Origin: Mesorhizobium sp. Pch-S
Lineage (GTDB): Bacteria > Pseudomonadota > Alphaproteobacteria > Rhizobiales > Rhizobiaceae
Assembly: GCF_004136315.1 (NCBI RefSeq)
Contig: NZ_CP029562.1
Location: 4,859,501 to 4,923,500 of the forward strand
Length of the DNA: 64,000 nt
Direction: 5' to 3'
Below the pieces are notes generated by a model. The model worked only from the letters and a program-made list of their open reading frames with translations, ran no database searches and was not told where the DNA came from. A program made the position numbers and the translations under genes. Below, one piece after another: positions 35,086-44,461 of the stretch (its first letter is position 1; the number at the start of each line of letters is the position of its first letter).

Positions 35086-35682
35086 ATGTCCTTCGACACG
35101 TTTATCGCTCTTGTCGTCTACGCCTTCGTGACTTCGGTCACGCCGGGACCGAACAACTTCATGCTTCTGGCTTCGGGCGTGAACTTCGGTTTTGCCCGTA
35201 GCATTCCACACATGGTCGGCATCAGCGTCGGTTTTCTGATCCTGGCCCTTGCCGTTGGTCTCGGGCTGGGGGCGGCTTTGACGGCATTTCCGGCGTTGCA
35301 TACGGCGCTGAAGATCGCCGGCGGCGCATATCTGCTTTATCTTGCCTGGAAGATAGCGACGTCACGTTCGATGGGGAGCGGTGGCGAGCAGAAGGCGCGT
35401 CCGATGACACTGCTCGAAGCGGCCGCTTTCCAGTGGGTCAACCCCAAGGCCTGGGTGATGGCGGTGACCGCGATGGCAGTTTACACCAATCCCGACAGGC
35501 CATTCCTTTCCGTGGCGGTGATCGCCATCACCTTTGCCATCGTGAACCTGCCCACCATTTCGGGCTGGGCCGGCTTCGGCGTGGCGTTGCGTGGCTTCCT
35601 GTCGGATCCCGTAAAGCTGAAATGGTTCAACATCGTCATGGGTTTGGCGCTTGCCGCGACGCTCTGGCCGATGCTGCGCTGA
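35086..35682 (+). CDS. LysE/RhtB-family amino-acid exporter
   Basis: A 198-residue six-helix inner-membrane exporter. It opens MSFDTFIALVVYAFVTSVTP with the family signature TPGPNNFMLLASGVNFG near 19-35, and continues FQWVNPKAWVMAVTAMAVY near 115-133. The substrate of this family ranges over lysine, threonine, homoserine lactone and related amino acids and is not determinable. A longer frame to 35059 has a less likely start. It stands alone between ilvN and the RND operon. Confidence 0.87.
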   Translation: MSFDTFIALVVYAFVTSVTPGPNNFMLLASGVNFGFARSIPHMVGISVGFLILALAVGLGLGAALTAFPALHTALKIAGGAYLLYLAWKIATSRSMGSGGEQKARPMTLLEAAAFQWVNPKAWVMAVTAMAVYTNPDRPFLSVAVIAITFAIVNLPTISGWAGFGVALRGFLSDPVKLKWFNIVMGLALAATLWPMLR

Positions 35683-35873
35683 GGCGCCGATCACGCCGCC
35701 GTGAGTTTGTGCAGTGCATTAAATCTTTGTAATGAAGCCGTTTTGACCATTTTCAGTCGCGAAGTTGCGCTATCTTAGGCTGGGATTCATCGCGCACGAC
35801 CTCATCCAATGAGGTGAATACGGATGCGCCGTGACCGGCAGGCAAGGGCCTGACCTTAGATCGAGAGGGCGCA

Positions 35874-37163
35874 TTGACGGTTCGCAACAAAGCACTCGTC
35901 GGGATCATCGGAGGCGTTCTGGTCGTCGCTGCCGGGGCCTATCTGTGGCCTGCCCAAGCCTCGAAAGTCTGGCAGATGCTGCCGTTCGGGGAAAAGGAAA
36001 TCGCGGCCCAGGCCGCTACCGGCAACAATAGCGGAGGTGGCCGTGGGCAAGGTGCCGGCCGCAATGCCGTCACCGTGGCAACCGCGATGGCGAAGGTCAC
36101 CGATTTCCCGATCCAGCGTTACGCCATCGGCTTCCTGGCGTCTCCGGCTGTCGCCAACATCAATGCACGCGTCGCCAGCCAGGTCATGACCATTGCCGTC
36201 GAGGACGGACAGATGGTCAAGCAGGGCGATCTTCTCATTACGCTCGATGATCGCGCCCTGAAGGCGCAACTGGAGAAGGACAAGGCGACGCTGGCCAAGG
36301 ATCAGGCCCTGGCGGCGAGCGCTGATGCCGACCTGGACCGGGCCAAGAGCCTGCTTGCCAGGCAGACTGGCACACAGCAGGCCTATGACCAGGCTTTGGC
36401 TGCGCAGAAGGCAGCGCAGGCCACGGTGGCTGCGGATCAGGCGGCGATAGATGCCGACCAGGTCCAACTTGGCTTCACCACCATCACCGCGCCGATTTCC
36501 GGTCGGCTAGGGGCCGTGAGCGTCAGTGTTGGCGATCTCGTTACGGCCGGTGGAAGCACCGGTACCGGAGCGACGCCGCTGGTGACGATCACCGAAATGG
36601 ATCCGCTGCGTGTCGCCTTCAATCTACCGGAGGCCGACCTTTCGCTGCTGCAGCAGGCAGTGGCGAAGCCGGGTTCGGTTTCGGTGACCTTGCACAAGGA
36701 TGGCACCCCGGCGCCGATCGGTTCCGGAACGGTCGACTTCGTGAATTCCACTGTGGACACGGCATCGGGCACCATTACCGCGCGGGCGACGGTGCCCAAT
36801 GCCGATCTGAAGCTGTGGCCGGGGCAATATGTGAACGTGACGGTCAACGCCGGTATCATGCCGCAGGTCGTCACGGTGCCGACGCAAGCCGTGCAGCCCA
36901 GCCAGCAAGGCTCGTTTGTCTATGTCGTCAAGCCTGACAACACGGTCGAAGCGCGGCCGGTCAAGGTGGCAATCAGCCACGAGAATGAGAGCGCTATCGC
37001 CAGCGGCCTGCAGGATGGCGACAAGGTGGTGGTGGACGGCCAGCTGAGCCTGAAGCCGGGTACCGCAGTGCGCGCAGCGGAAGGCGCCGGGAAGAATGGG
37101 ACTGGCGGAAGCACGTCTCCCAAGGCTGCCGTCAAGGCAAACGGAAACGAAACGGCGGGCTGA
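35874..37163 (+). CDS. RND efflux periplasmic adaptor (membrane fusion protein)
   Basis: A 429-residue adaptor. One N-terminal membrane anchor (ALVGIIGGVLVVAAGAYLWP, residues 6-25) is followed by the biotinyl-lipoyl half motif ASQVMTIAVEDGQMVKQGDL near 102-121. An alanine-rich coiled-coil hairpin spans about 125-195 (LAASADADLDRAKSLLARQT), with barrel domains TITAPISGRLGAVSVSVGDL and LKLWPGQYVNVTV after it. The start is TTG 35874 behind GAGAGGG; no better in-frame ATG exists nearby. It links the RND pump to an outer-membrane channel, which is not encoded here. Confidence 0.92.
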   Translation: MTVRNKALVGIIGGVLVVAAGAYLWPAQASKVWQMLPFGEKEIAAQAATGNNSGGGRGQGAGRNAVTVATAMAKVTDFPIQRYAIGFLASPAVANINARVASQVMTIAVEDGQMVKQGDLLITLDDRALKAQLEKDKATLAKDQALAASADADLDRAKSLLARQTGTQQAYDQALAAQKAAQATVAADQAAIDADQVQLGFTTITAPISGRLGAVSVSVGDLVTAGGSTGTGATPLVTITEMDPLRVAFNLPEADLSLLQQAVAKPGSVSVTLHKDGTPAPIGSGTVDFVNSTVDTASGTITARATVPNADLKLWPGQYVNVTVNAGIMPQVVTVPTQAVQPSQQGSFVYVVKPDNTVEARPVKVAISHENESAIASGLQDGDKVVVDGQLSLKPGTAVRAAEGAGKNGTGGSTSPKAAVKANGNETAG

Positions 37164-37169
37164 CCGACC

Positions 37170-40100
37170 ATGATCTCCGAATTCTGCATCCGCAGGCCCG
37201 TCGCGACACTGCTGATGTCGATCGCGCTCATTCTGGGCGGTCTGTTTGCCTATAAATTCCTGCCGGTTGCTGCCCTTCCGAGCGCGGAATTCCCCACCGT
37301 CAATGTTTCGGCCTCCCTGCCTGGTGCATCGCCCAACGCGATGATGACATCAGTCGCGGTTCCGCTCATCAAGCAGATCGCCACCATCGCCGGTGTCGAT
37401 TCGATTTCGACCACCAATTCGCTGGGCTCGACCTCGATCGCCGTGCAGTTCGCGCTGAACCGCGATATCGACGCCGCCGCGGCCGACGTGCAGGCGGCGA
37501 TCGCGCGAACGCAGCGGCAATTGCCGCCGGAAATGACGTCGCCGCCAAGCTACAGGAAGGTCAATCCGGCCGACGCGCCAATCCTGCTGATGGCGCTGAC
37601 CAGCGATACGGTGCCGCTGACCGACCTCGACGCCATTGCCCAGAACGTCATCTCGCCTTCGCTGTCGACCATCGATGGTGTCGCCCAGGTCATGGTCTGG
37701 GGCTCGAAGAAATACGCGGTGCGCATCCAGATCGATCCGACCGCGCTGGCCGCGCGCGGCATCTCCATCGACCAGTTGCAGGCAGCGGTGCAGTCAGCCA
37801 ACAGCAACGCGCCGGTTGGCGTGTTGCAGAACAGCCAGCAGCAGCTGACCATCACCACCAATACGCAGCTGCAGGACGCGGCCGCCTTCTCCAAGATCAT
37901 CATCGCGACCAAGAACGGCAACCCAGTCCGTCTTGGCGACGTCACGCGTGTGATCGACTCCGTGCAGAGCACGACCTCGGCCTCCTGGTTCGACAAGACG
38001 CGCGGCATCATCCTGGCCGTGCAGCGTCAACCTGATGCCAACACCGTCGAGGTGGTCGACCGGGTCAAGGCGATGTTGCCGTCCTTCGAAGACCAGATGC
38101 CGGCAGCAGCGTCGATCCAGCTGATGAACGACCGCTCGACCTCGATCATCGCCGCTGTCGACGACGTCCAGTTCACCTTGCTGCTGACCATCGGGCTGGT
38201 CGTTCTGGTGATCTTCGTCTTCCTGCGGCGCGTGACGGCGACGATCATCCCGGCCGTGGCGGTGCCGATCTCGCTGATTGCCACGCTGGGCGTGATGTTC
38301 CTGCTCGGCTTCTCCATCGACAACATCTCGCTGATGGGATTGACGCTCGCGGTGGGTCTGGTCGTCGATGATGCCATCGTCATGCTGGAGAACATCTATC
38401 GGCACATGGAAGAGGATGGCCTGCCGGCCTTCCAGGCCGCCGTCAAGGGCTCACGCGAAATAGGCTTCACCATTCTGTCGATGTCGATTTCGCTGGTGGC
38501 GGTGTTCATCCCGGTTCTGCTGATGGGCGGCGTCATCGGCCGCATCTTCAACGAATTCGCGGTCGTGGTGACGGTGGCGATCCTGGCCTCGATGTTCGTG
38601 TCGCTGACATTGACGCCGATGCTGTCGGCGCATCTCCTGACCTTGCCGAAGGGCCACAAGGCAGGGCAGGCGGCTGAGCACCAGCATGGCTGGCTGACAC
38701 GAGCCTATGATCGCGTTTTGACCTGGTGCCTGGCACATCATGTGATCGTCTTCCTGGTCTTCCTCGGCACCGCGACGCTTTCGGTCTGGCTGTTCACCGT
38801 CTCACCCAAGGGCTTCCTGCCGCAGGAGGACATCGGCCAGATTTCCGTTTCGACCCGTGCGCGCCAGGACATCTCGTTCGATGCGATGGTGAAGCTGCAG
38901 GCCCAGGTCGCCGAGGTCTTCGAGAAATCGCCCTATGTGGCGCATGTCTCGTCGACGGTTGGAGGCGGTTTCGGCTCGGGTGGTCTCAACCAGGGATCGC
39001 TGTTCGTCGAACTGAAGCCGAAGAGCGAACGGCCCGAGATGGCGGACGTGATGGCAAGCCTCAGGCGTCCACTCGCCGACGTACCAGGCATCAGCACCTT
39101 CATGCAGCCGGTGCAGAACCTGCGGCTGGGGTCGCGTTCTTCGGCCAGTGCCTATCAGCTGGTCGTCCAGGGTCTGAAGACCGACGAGACCAATGATTGG
39201 GCGCAGAAACTGACGGACGCGATGCAGGCCGATCACGCGATGTTCGCCGACGTCAACAATGATTTGCAGAATACCGCGCTGCAGGCTTCGCTGATTGTCG
39301 ACCGCGACAAGGCGGCCACCCTGGGTGTCGACACCAACACTCTGCTGAACAGCCTCTATGGTGGTTTCGGCACCGATCAGGTGACGACCATCTTCGGCGC
39401 TGCCGACAGCTATCAGGTCATCACCGAACTCGATCCGAAGATCGACTGGTCGCCGGAGCGCATGCTGTCGATCCAGTTCCGCACGGCGAGTGGTTCGCTG
39501 GTGCCGCTGGGCGCCTTCGCTCGTGTCGACCGTACGGCAGGACCGCTCACCATCAACCAGCTCGGCCAGCTGCCGGCGGTGACGATCTCCTACAATCTGC
39601 CGCAGGGCATATCGCTCGGCGATACCGTGACCCGCATCGAGGCGCTCAAGGCCGAGATCGGCGTGCCGAAGACGATTGCCACCTCCTTCTCGGGTACGGC
39701 CAAGACGTTCCAGGATTCGCTCGCCAACCAGGGGCTGCTGATCGCAGGCGCAATCCTGACCATCTACATCGTGCTCGGCATGCTCTATGAGAGCTTCATC
39801 CATCCGTTGACCATCCTGACCAGCCTGCCTTCGGCACTGCTCGGCGCGGTGTTGTCGCTGCGGCTGGCGGGAATGGATGTCTCGGTCATCGCCGTCATCG
39901 GACTTCTGATGCTGATAGGCATCGTCAAGAAGAACGGTATCATGATGATCGACGTGGCGTTGGTATTGCGCCGCGAGGGACGAAGTGCGCGCGATGCGAT
40001 CCACAAGGCCAGCGTCATGCGTTTCCGTCCGATCATGATGACAACGCTTGCCGCCATCATGGGAACGTTGCCGATCGCCATCGGTGAAGGCGCCAGTGCG

Positions 40101-40325
40101 GAGCTGCGTCAGCCGCTGGGCGCTGCCGTGGTTGGCGGCCTGATGGTCTCGCAGGTACTCACCCTGTTCGTCACACCCGTGATCTACCTGTACATGGAGT
40201 GGCTGTCGCAATGGTTGCTGAGTTTCGTCCGCAAGGGCAAGAAACCGGATCTCCATCTGGTTGAAGGGACCGCGCAACCGTCGCTGTTCGACGAGAACAA
40301 GGACCGCCCGGTCGCAGCCGAATAG
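37170..40325 (+). CDS. RND multidrug efflux permease (HAE1)
   Basis: A 1051-residue inner-membrane pump with the AcrB/MdtB duplicated layout: 12 transmembrane helices and two large periplasmic loops. It opens FCIRRPVATLLMSIALILGG. TM4 carries the proton-relay acidic residues in LAVGLVVDDAIVMLENIYRH near 398-417, and motif GIVKKNGIMMIDVAL near 913-927 marks the second half. It sits 6 bases after the adaptor gene. Substrates are unknown; the closest type is the multidrug HAE1 group, not metal-exporting CusA. Confidence 0.95.
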   Translation: MISEFCIRRPVATLLMSIALILGGLFAYKFLPVAALPSAEFPTVNVSASLPGASPNAMMTSVAVPLIKQIATIAGVDSISTTNSLGSTSIAVQFALNRDIDAAAADVQAAIARTQRQLPPEMTSPPSYRKVNPADAPILLMALTSDTVPLTDLDAIAQNVISPSLSTIDGVAQVMVWGSKKYAVRIQIDPTALAARGISIDQLQAAVQSANSNAPVGVLQNSQQQLTITTNTQLQDAAAFSKIIIATKNGNPVRLGDVTRVIDSVQSTTSASWFDKTRGIILAVQRQPDANTVEVVDRVKAMLPSFEDQMPAAASIQLMNDRSTSIIAAVDDVQFTLLLTIGLVVLVIFVFLRRVTATIIPAVAVPISLIATLGVMFLLGFSIDNISLMGLTLAVGLVVDDAIVMLENIYRHMEEDGLPAFQAAVKGSREIGFTILSMSISLVAVFIPVLLMGGVIGRIFNEFAVVVTVAILASMFVSLTLTPMLSAHLLTLPKGHKAGQAAEHQHGWLTRAYDRVLTWCLAHHVIVFLVFLGTATLSVWLFTVSPKGFLPQEDIGQISVSTRARQDISFDAMVKLQAQVAEVFEKSPYVAHVSSTVGGGFGSGGLNQGSLFVELKPKSERPEMADVMASLRRPLADVPGISTFMQPVQNLRLGSRSSASAYQLVVQGLKTDETNDWAQKLTDAMQADHAMFADVNNDLQNTALQASLIVDRDKAATLGVDTNTLLNSLYGGFGTDQVTTIFGAADSYQVITELDPKIDWSPERMLSIQFRTASGSLVPLGAFARVDRTAGPLTINQLGQLPAVTISYNLPQGISLGDTVTRIEALKAEIGVPKTIATSFSGTAKTFQDSLANQGLLIAGAILTIYIVLGMLYESFIHPLTILTSLPSALLGAVLSLRLAGMDVSVIAVIGLLMLIGIVKKNGIMMIDVALVLRREGRSARDAIHKASVMRFRPIMMTTLAAIMGTLPIAIGEGASAELRQPLGAAVVGGLMVSQVLTLFVTPVIYLYMEWLSQWLLSFVRKGKKPDLHLVEGTAQPSLFDENKDRPVAAE

Positions 40326-40414
40326 GCGAGGAGACTGACCGAACCAACTCCTGGCGATCCTGCTGCCGGAACGCCAGAGCCGAAGTCGCGGATGCGATGG
40401 GCCTGCGGTCCGGC

Positions 40415-40966
40415 CTACTGTCCGTCGGTGTGCGTCAGCTTAAGCATATCCGTGAACAGCGCGTGCCAATCGGTCTCGTCCAGGGTGATCAGGCCGAGTG
40501 CCCTCAGCAGGAAAGCTCCTTCGCCGGCCAGGAATGCCACGGCGATCTGGCGGTCCGCCGGCCTCGACAGGTCGAGCCGTCCCAGGAAGCCGTTGTACCA
40601 CTCCCGGCTCTCCGCCACGCGGTCGGGTGCTTCCAGCAGCGCCGTCATCATGACGGCGGAACGCGAGTGTTCTTCCTCGTCCTCGTCGCGTGTCACCGAA
40701 AGATGCGCCCGGATCATCGCCTGCGCCGACGGATTGGGCCCGGCTTCTTTCACGACCTTGGTTTCATAGGCATCCGCCCAGCGCGCGATCATCGCGCGGA
40801 TCAGATTGTCCTTGGTGCCGAAGCAATATTGCACGCCGCTCTTGGTGATACCGGCGGCTTTCGCCACCGCGTCGAAGCTCAACCCCGATGCGCCAAATTC
40901 GGTCACCACCGTCTCGGCGGCGTCGAGGACCTTGTCGCGGTCGATGCTGCGCGGTCTTCCTGACAT
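40415..40966 (-). CDS. TetR-family repressor
   Basis: A 183-residue regulator. The N-terminal helix-turn-helix includes KVLDAAETVVTEFGASGLSF and AVAKAAGITKSGVQYCFGTKD near residues 10-52, followed by a helical ligand domain with a C-terminal TetR_C-like part. It is divergent from an MFS exporter across 90 bases that contain a perfect 14-bp palindrome, so it most likely represses the exporter and itself until a toxic ligand binds. Confidence 0.92.
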   Translation of the reverse strand: MSGRPRSIDRDKVLDAAETVVTEFGASGLSFDAVAKAAGITKSGVQYCFGTKDNLIRAMIARWADAYETKVVKEAGPNPSAQAMIRAHLSVTRDEDEEEHSRSAVMMTALLEAPDRVAESREWYNGFLGRLDLSRPADRQIAVAFLAGEGAFLLRALGLITLDETDWHALFTDMLKLTHTDGQ

Positions 40967-40983
40967 CTGACCCCTTCCATTTC

Positions 40984-40997
40984 AATACGATCGTATT
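40984..40997. promoter_or_regulatory. palindromic TetR operator
   Basis: AATACGATCGTATT is a perfect 14-bp palindrome 18 bases outside the tetR start and 60 bases before the MFS start. Its position and symmetry are those of a TetR-family operator serving both divergent genes. Confidence 0.75.
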
Positions 40998-41056
40998 TAT
41001 ATGCGTGCTCGTGGCCGTTCAAGGCCGCGAGAGAACGTACACTGAAGGAAGCCATC

Positions 41057-42526
41057 ATGTCCCCGTCCAACCGCTGGCTGGTTCTGGCCATCGTGTCGAG
41101 CGCGCTGTTTTTGATCGTCATCGACATGACGGTGCTCTACACCGCACTCCCCACGTTGACGCACGACCTCAGGGCGACGGCGACCGAAAAGCTCTGGATC
41201 GTCAATGCCTATCCGCTGGTCGTCGCCGGCCTGCTGCCAGGTGTCGGCACACTGGGCGATCGGCTCGGCCACAAGCGCATGTTCCTGGCCGGCCTCGTCG
41301 TGTTCGGCCTGGCCTCGCTCGGCGCCGCCTTCTCCCCGACCTCGGCATGGCTGATCGCGGCGCGGGCGTTGCTTGCCCTGGGCGCTGCCATGATGATGCC
41401 GGCCACCCTGTCGCTGATCCGGCTGACCTTCATCGACGAGAAGGAACGGGCCTTCGCCATCGGTGTCTGGGCAGCCGTCGCTTCCGGCGGTGCTGCCTTC
41501 GGCCCCGTCGTCGGCGGCGCGCTGCTGGAGCACTTCTGGTGGGGTTCGGTCTTCCTGATCAATGTCCCGGTGGTGCTCATTGCATTGCTGGCCGGCGCGA
41601 CCCTGCTGCCCAATCGGCCGGGCAACAGCGACCACCCCTGGGATCTGGTCGGCTCCGTCCAGGTCATGATCGGGCTGGTCGGCCTGACCTATGCCATCAA
41701 GGAAATGGCCAAGCGCGATCCGTCCTGGTTCGCCGCCGCGCTCGCCTTTGCCATCGGTCTCGTCGCCATGATCGTCTTCGTGCGCCGGCAGCTTGCCAGC
41801 CGGACCCCGCTGATCGACTTCTCGCTCTTCGCCAATTCGCGCTTCTCGGCCGGTGTGGCGACAGCCATGGTGGCGTCGGCGGCCCTGATCGGCGTCGAGC
41901 TGGTGTTCAGCCAGCGTCTGCAGCTTGTGCTCGGCCTCTCGCCGTTGCAGGCCGGCCTGATCATCCTGCCGATCCCGCTCGCCGCCTTCATCGCCGGCCC
42001 TCTGACCGGACTGGCCCTGCCGCGTCTCGGCGCCGTGCGCGTGCTGTGGTCTTCGCTGTTGCTGGCCGGGGCCATGCTCATTGCCTATCTGCTGGCCTAT
42101 CAGGGCGCGACCTGGCTGTGGTTGACCGCATTGTCGCTGATGGGCTTCGGTTTCGGCGCAGCGATGACGGCGGCGTCCAGCGTCATCATGTTGTCGGCTC
42201 CGGAGGAAAGGGCAGGCATGGCGGCTTCGATCGAGGAGGTCTCCTTCGAGCTTGGCGGCGCGCTCGGCATCGCCTTTCTCGGCTCATTGATGTCGGGCCT
42301 CTACACCTATGCCATGGTGCTGCCGCAAGGCATTGCCGCACAGGCGGGCGACAGTCTCGACGAAGCGTTGCTTGTCGCCGAGCGGCTGGCGCCGGCCGAA
42401 GCGCAGACGCTGACCGCGCTGGCGGGTGCCGCCTTCGACCAGGCCTTCTTCGGCGTGATCGCCGCCGCCGCAACGCTGCTGGTCCTTGTCAGCCTGGTGA
42501 TCTGGCGCCGGACTTCGACGGTGTGA
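41057..42526 (+). CDS. MFS multidrug exporter (DHA2, 14-TM type)
   Basis: A 489-residue drug:proton antiporter of the DHA2/QacA-SmvA group with about 14 transmembrane helices. TM1 is WLVLAIVSSALFLIVIDMTV with the family Asp in VIDMTVLYTALP. Motif A is LGDRLGHKRMFLAGLVVFG near 72-90, and an antiporter motif C-like stretch is SGGAAFGPVVGGALLEHFWW near 147-166. It is probably induced through the adjacent TetR. A charged hairpin-like sequence (about 42540-42562) between its stop and the converging apaG may act as terminator. Confidence 0.93.
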   Translation: MSPSNRWLVLAIVSSALFLIVIDMTVLYTALPTLTHDLRATATEKLWIVNAYPLVVAGLLPGVGTLGDRLGHKRMFLAGLVVFGLASLGAAFSPTSAWLIAARALLALGAAMMMPATLSLIRLTFIDEKERAFAIGVWAAVASGGAAFGPVVGGALLEHFWWGSVFLINVPVVLIALLAGATLLPNRPGNSDHPWDLVGSVQVMIGLVGLTYAIKEMAKRDPSWFAAALAFAIGLVAMIVFVRRQLASRTPLIDFSLFANSRFSAGVATAMVASAALIGVELVFSQRLQLVLGLSPLQAGLIILPIPLAAFIAGPLTGLALPRLGAVRVLWSSLLLAGAMLIAYLLAYQGATWLWLTALSLMGFGFGAAMTAASSVIMLSAPEERAGMAASIEEVSFELGGALGIAFLGSLMSGLYTYAMVLPQGIAAQAGDSLDEALLVAERLAPAEAQTLTALAGAAFDQAFFGVIAAAATLLVLVSLVIWRRTSTV

Positions 42527-42567
42527 GGATGGCATGTTCCCTTCTCCCTCAAGGGGAGAGGGGGGCC

Positions 42568-42960
42568 TCAGTTTACCACGCGCCTGGCGTTCGGCAGGTC
42601 GAGCGAGAAGGCAGGGATGGCGATGTCGAACTGCTCTCCACGCGCATTGCGCATCGTATAGTGCCCGACCATGATGCCCGATGGCGTCGAAAGCGGGCAG
42701 CCTGACGTATATTGATAGCTGTCGCCGGGGTTCAGTTCCGGCTTTTCGCCGACAACTCCCGGTCCGCGCACTTCTTCGACCTGTCCCTGGCCGTCGGTGA
42801 TGTGCCAGTAGCGCGACAGCAACTGCACGAACTCGTTCGAGCGGTTGTCGATCGTCACCCGATAGCCCCACACGTAACGACGCTCGTCCGGGTCAGAGCG
42901 GTCCTCCAGGTAGAAGGGTTCCACCTCGACCACGATGTTGCGGGTGACTGCGCTGTACAT
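42568..42960 (-). CDS. apaG: ApaG protein
   Basis: A 130-residue protein consisting of one fibronectin-III-like ApaG domain: [60 protein letters not shown] and [20 protein letters not shown]. ApaG is linked genetically to cobalt/magnesium resistance in Salmonella and binds pyrophosphate compounds; its true role is unsettled. The length equals the E. coli protein (125). The start [16 protein letters not shown] at 42960 is preferred over an upstream in-frame extension to 43011. Confidence 0.93.
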   Translation of the reverse strand: MYSAVTRNIVVEVEPFYLEDRSDPDERRYVWGYRVTIDNRSNEFVQLLSRYWHITDGQGQVEEVRGPGVVGEKPELNPGDSYQYTSGCPLSTPSGIMVGHYTMRNARGEQFDIAIPAFSLDLPNARRVVN

Positions 42961-43014
42961 GAGAAACCTGATGCGACTCGGTACCAAAGACAGCTGTGAG
43001 TTTCCGCCCACGGA

Positions 43015-43038
43015 CTGTCATGGTCAACCTTCTGTCAT
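43015..43038 (+). promoter_or_regulatory. paired CTGTCAT heptamers (weak Pho-box candidate)
   Basis: CTGTCAT occurs exactly at 43015-43021 and 43032-43038, about 215 bases before the glycosyltransferase. Each is the half-site of the PhoB box, but the start-to-start distance is 17 bases rather than 11. With normal spacing the second heptamer pairs with the poor half TGGTCAA at 43021-43027. Listed because GT21-type lipid glycosyltransferases in rhizobia are phosphate-regulated. Confidence 0.25.
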
Positions 43039-43122
43039 GTGCACGACATGAAACGGTGATGGTGTGCGCCGATCGCGTCCGGTCCCGTGACGATTCCCGG
43101 ACATCAGATTGCAAGGCTAGCG

Positions 43123-43219
43123 CATGACCTCGAAATCGGAATCGATTCCGGAAAGGATCATACGCCAGATCAAAGTCTTAGAGCGTCCTTTGCGCGTCCA
43201 AGAGGACGCGCGGCGCTCT
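43123..43219. repeat. rhizobial intergenic repeat with terminal palindrome
   Basis: The 97-base stretch ends in a strong nested hairpin: AGAGCG (43180-43185) with CGCTCT (43214-43219), and inside it GCGCGTCC (43192-43199) with GGACGCGC (43204-43211) around AAGA. The upstream part (CATGACCTCGAAATCGGAAT then CGATTCCGGAAAGGATCAT) matches from memory a short interspersed repeat found many times in Mesorhizobium genomes. It is non-coding, between apaG and the glycosyltransferase. Confidence 0.65.
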
Positions 43220-43251
43220 GAAGCCTGCGTTTCCGGGAGTGACCTGACTTC

Positions 43252-44403
43252 ATGGACCTGACAATCGCTGCCGCATCCTTCTCTGCCGCCCTGCTTCTCA
43301 CCAATTTCGTTTCCATAGGACTGGCGTGGTCCCAGCTGGAACGACGCCGCACGGCGCCGGCACCGCGCAGCGATGCGCCGCCGGTTTCGATCGTCATACC
43401 CGCGCGCGGGATCGAGCCCTTCACCCCCGAGACGCTGGAACGCGCTTTCCGTCTCGACTGGCCGGACTACGAACTGATCTTCTGCGTCGCCCATACCGAC
43501 GACCCGGTCGCGCTGGCCATCCGCACCACCATGGCGCGTTTCCCAGACATACCGGCCCGGCTCCTGTTCGGCGACGACCGCATCAGCGGCAATCCCAAGC
43601 TGAACAACTGCGTCAAAGGCTGGGAGGCGGCGCGGCACGACTGGGTGATCCTGGCTGATTCCAACGTGCTGATGCCGCGCGACTACATCCAGAACATGAT
43701 GTTGGCGTGGCGCCCCGACAGCGGCCTCGTCTGCTCGACGCCGGTCGGCTCACGCCCTGACGGTTTCTGGGCCGAGGTCGAATGCGCCTTCCTCAACACG
43801 CTGCAGGCGCGCTGGCAATATACCGGTGCTGCCGCCGGTCTCGGCTTTGCGCAGGGCAAGAGCATGTTGTGGTCGAAACCGCTGCTTGATGCCAATGGTG
43901 GGATTCACGCTCTGGCCGCCGAGATCGCCGAGGACGCCGCAGCGACCAAGCTGGTCAACGGACTTGGCCTGAAGGTCCATCTGGTGGCTTCGCCGTTCGA
44001 GCAGCCACTCGGGCACCGCAAGGTCGAAGCCGTATGGTCGCGGCAGGCCCGCTGGGCGAGGCTGCGCCGCGTCACTTTCCCGCTGTTTTTTGCACCGGAA
44101 CTGTTTGTCGGCGCGGCCATGCCGCTGCTGTTCGCGCTGATTGCCGCTGCTGGCTCCGGCGCCGACATGTTCTCGACCACCTTGCTGGTACTGGCTGCCG
44201 TCTACCTGCCGGAATACGCGCTGGCGCTGGCTAAGGGCTGGTACGCTTCGCCACGCCTGATTGCGGCGATGGTGGTGCGCGACGTCATGGTCCCGGCCAT
44301 CTGGCTGCGCGGCTGGCTCGGTGGTGCCATCGACTGGCGCGGCAACACCATGAACATCACCACCAAGTCCGAAGAGGCCGAGGAGGTTCTGTCGGGCGCT
44401 TGA
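43252..44403 (+). CDS. GT21-like lipid glycosyltransferase
   Basis: A 383-residue membrane-bound family 2/21 glycosyltransferase. An N-terminal helix (LTIAAASFSAALLLTNFVSI) precedes the GT-A domain (PVSIVIPARGIEPFTPETLE). The catalytic acidic residues are HTDDP near 81-85, LADSN with Asp136, and EIAEDAA with Asp228, followed by the (R/Q)xxRW motif RQARW at 264-268, diagnostic of ceramide glucosyltransferases and related processive enzymes. Two or three C-terminal membrane helices follow. Agrobacterium and Mesorhizobium homologues (Pgt) glycosylate diacylglycerol or ceramide and replace phospholipids under phosphate limitation. That role is inferred here. Confidence 0.87.
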   Translation: MDLTIAAASFSAALLLTNFVSIGLAWSQLERRRTAPAPRSDAPPVSIVIPARGIEPFTPETLERAFRLDWPDYELIFCVAHTDDPVALAIRTTMARFPDIPARLLFGDDRISGNPKLNNCVKGWEAARHDWVILADSNVLMPRDYIQNMMLAWRPDSGLVCSTPVGSRPDGFWAEVECAFLNTLQARWQYTGAAAGLGFAQGKSMLWSKPLLDANGGIHALAAEIAEDAAATKLVNGLGLKVHLVASPFEQPLGHRKVEAVWSRQARWARLRRVTFPLFFAPELFVGAAMPLLFALIAAAGSGADMFSTTLLVLAAVYLPEYALALAKGWYASPRLIAAMVVRDVMVPAIWLRGWLGGAIDWRGNTMNITTKSEEAEEVLSGA

Positions 44404-44461
44404 TCTTTTCAGCGGTATCGCTGCCGGCCGGTTTGCGGCATGATCGTCGGGGAGGTTGGCT

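Noticed and set aside
38802..40277. 491-codon minus-strand frame within the RND pump
   Set aside because: The sequence is rich in Gln, His and Arg, as antisense of a membrane gene, and has no recognisable domain.
43123..43219. Possible small regulatory RNA from the strong nested hairpin
   Set aside because: Better explained as a known type of interspersed rhizobial repeat; no promoter seen.
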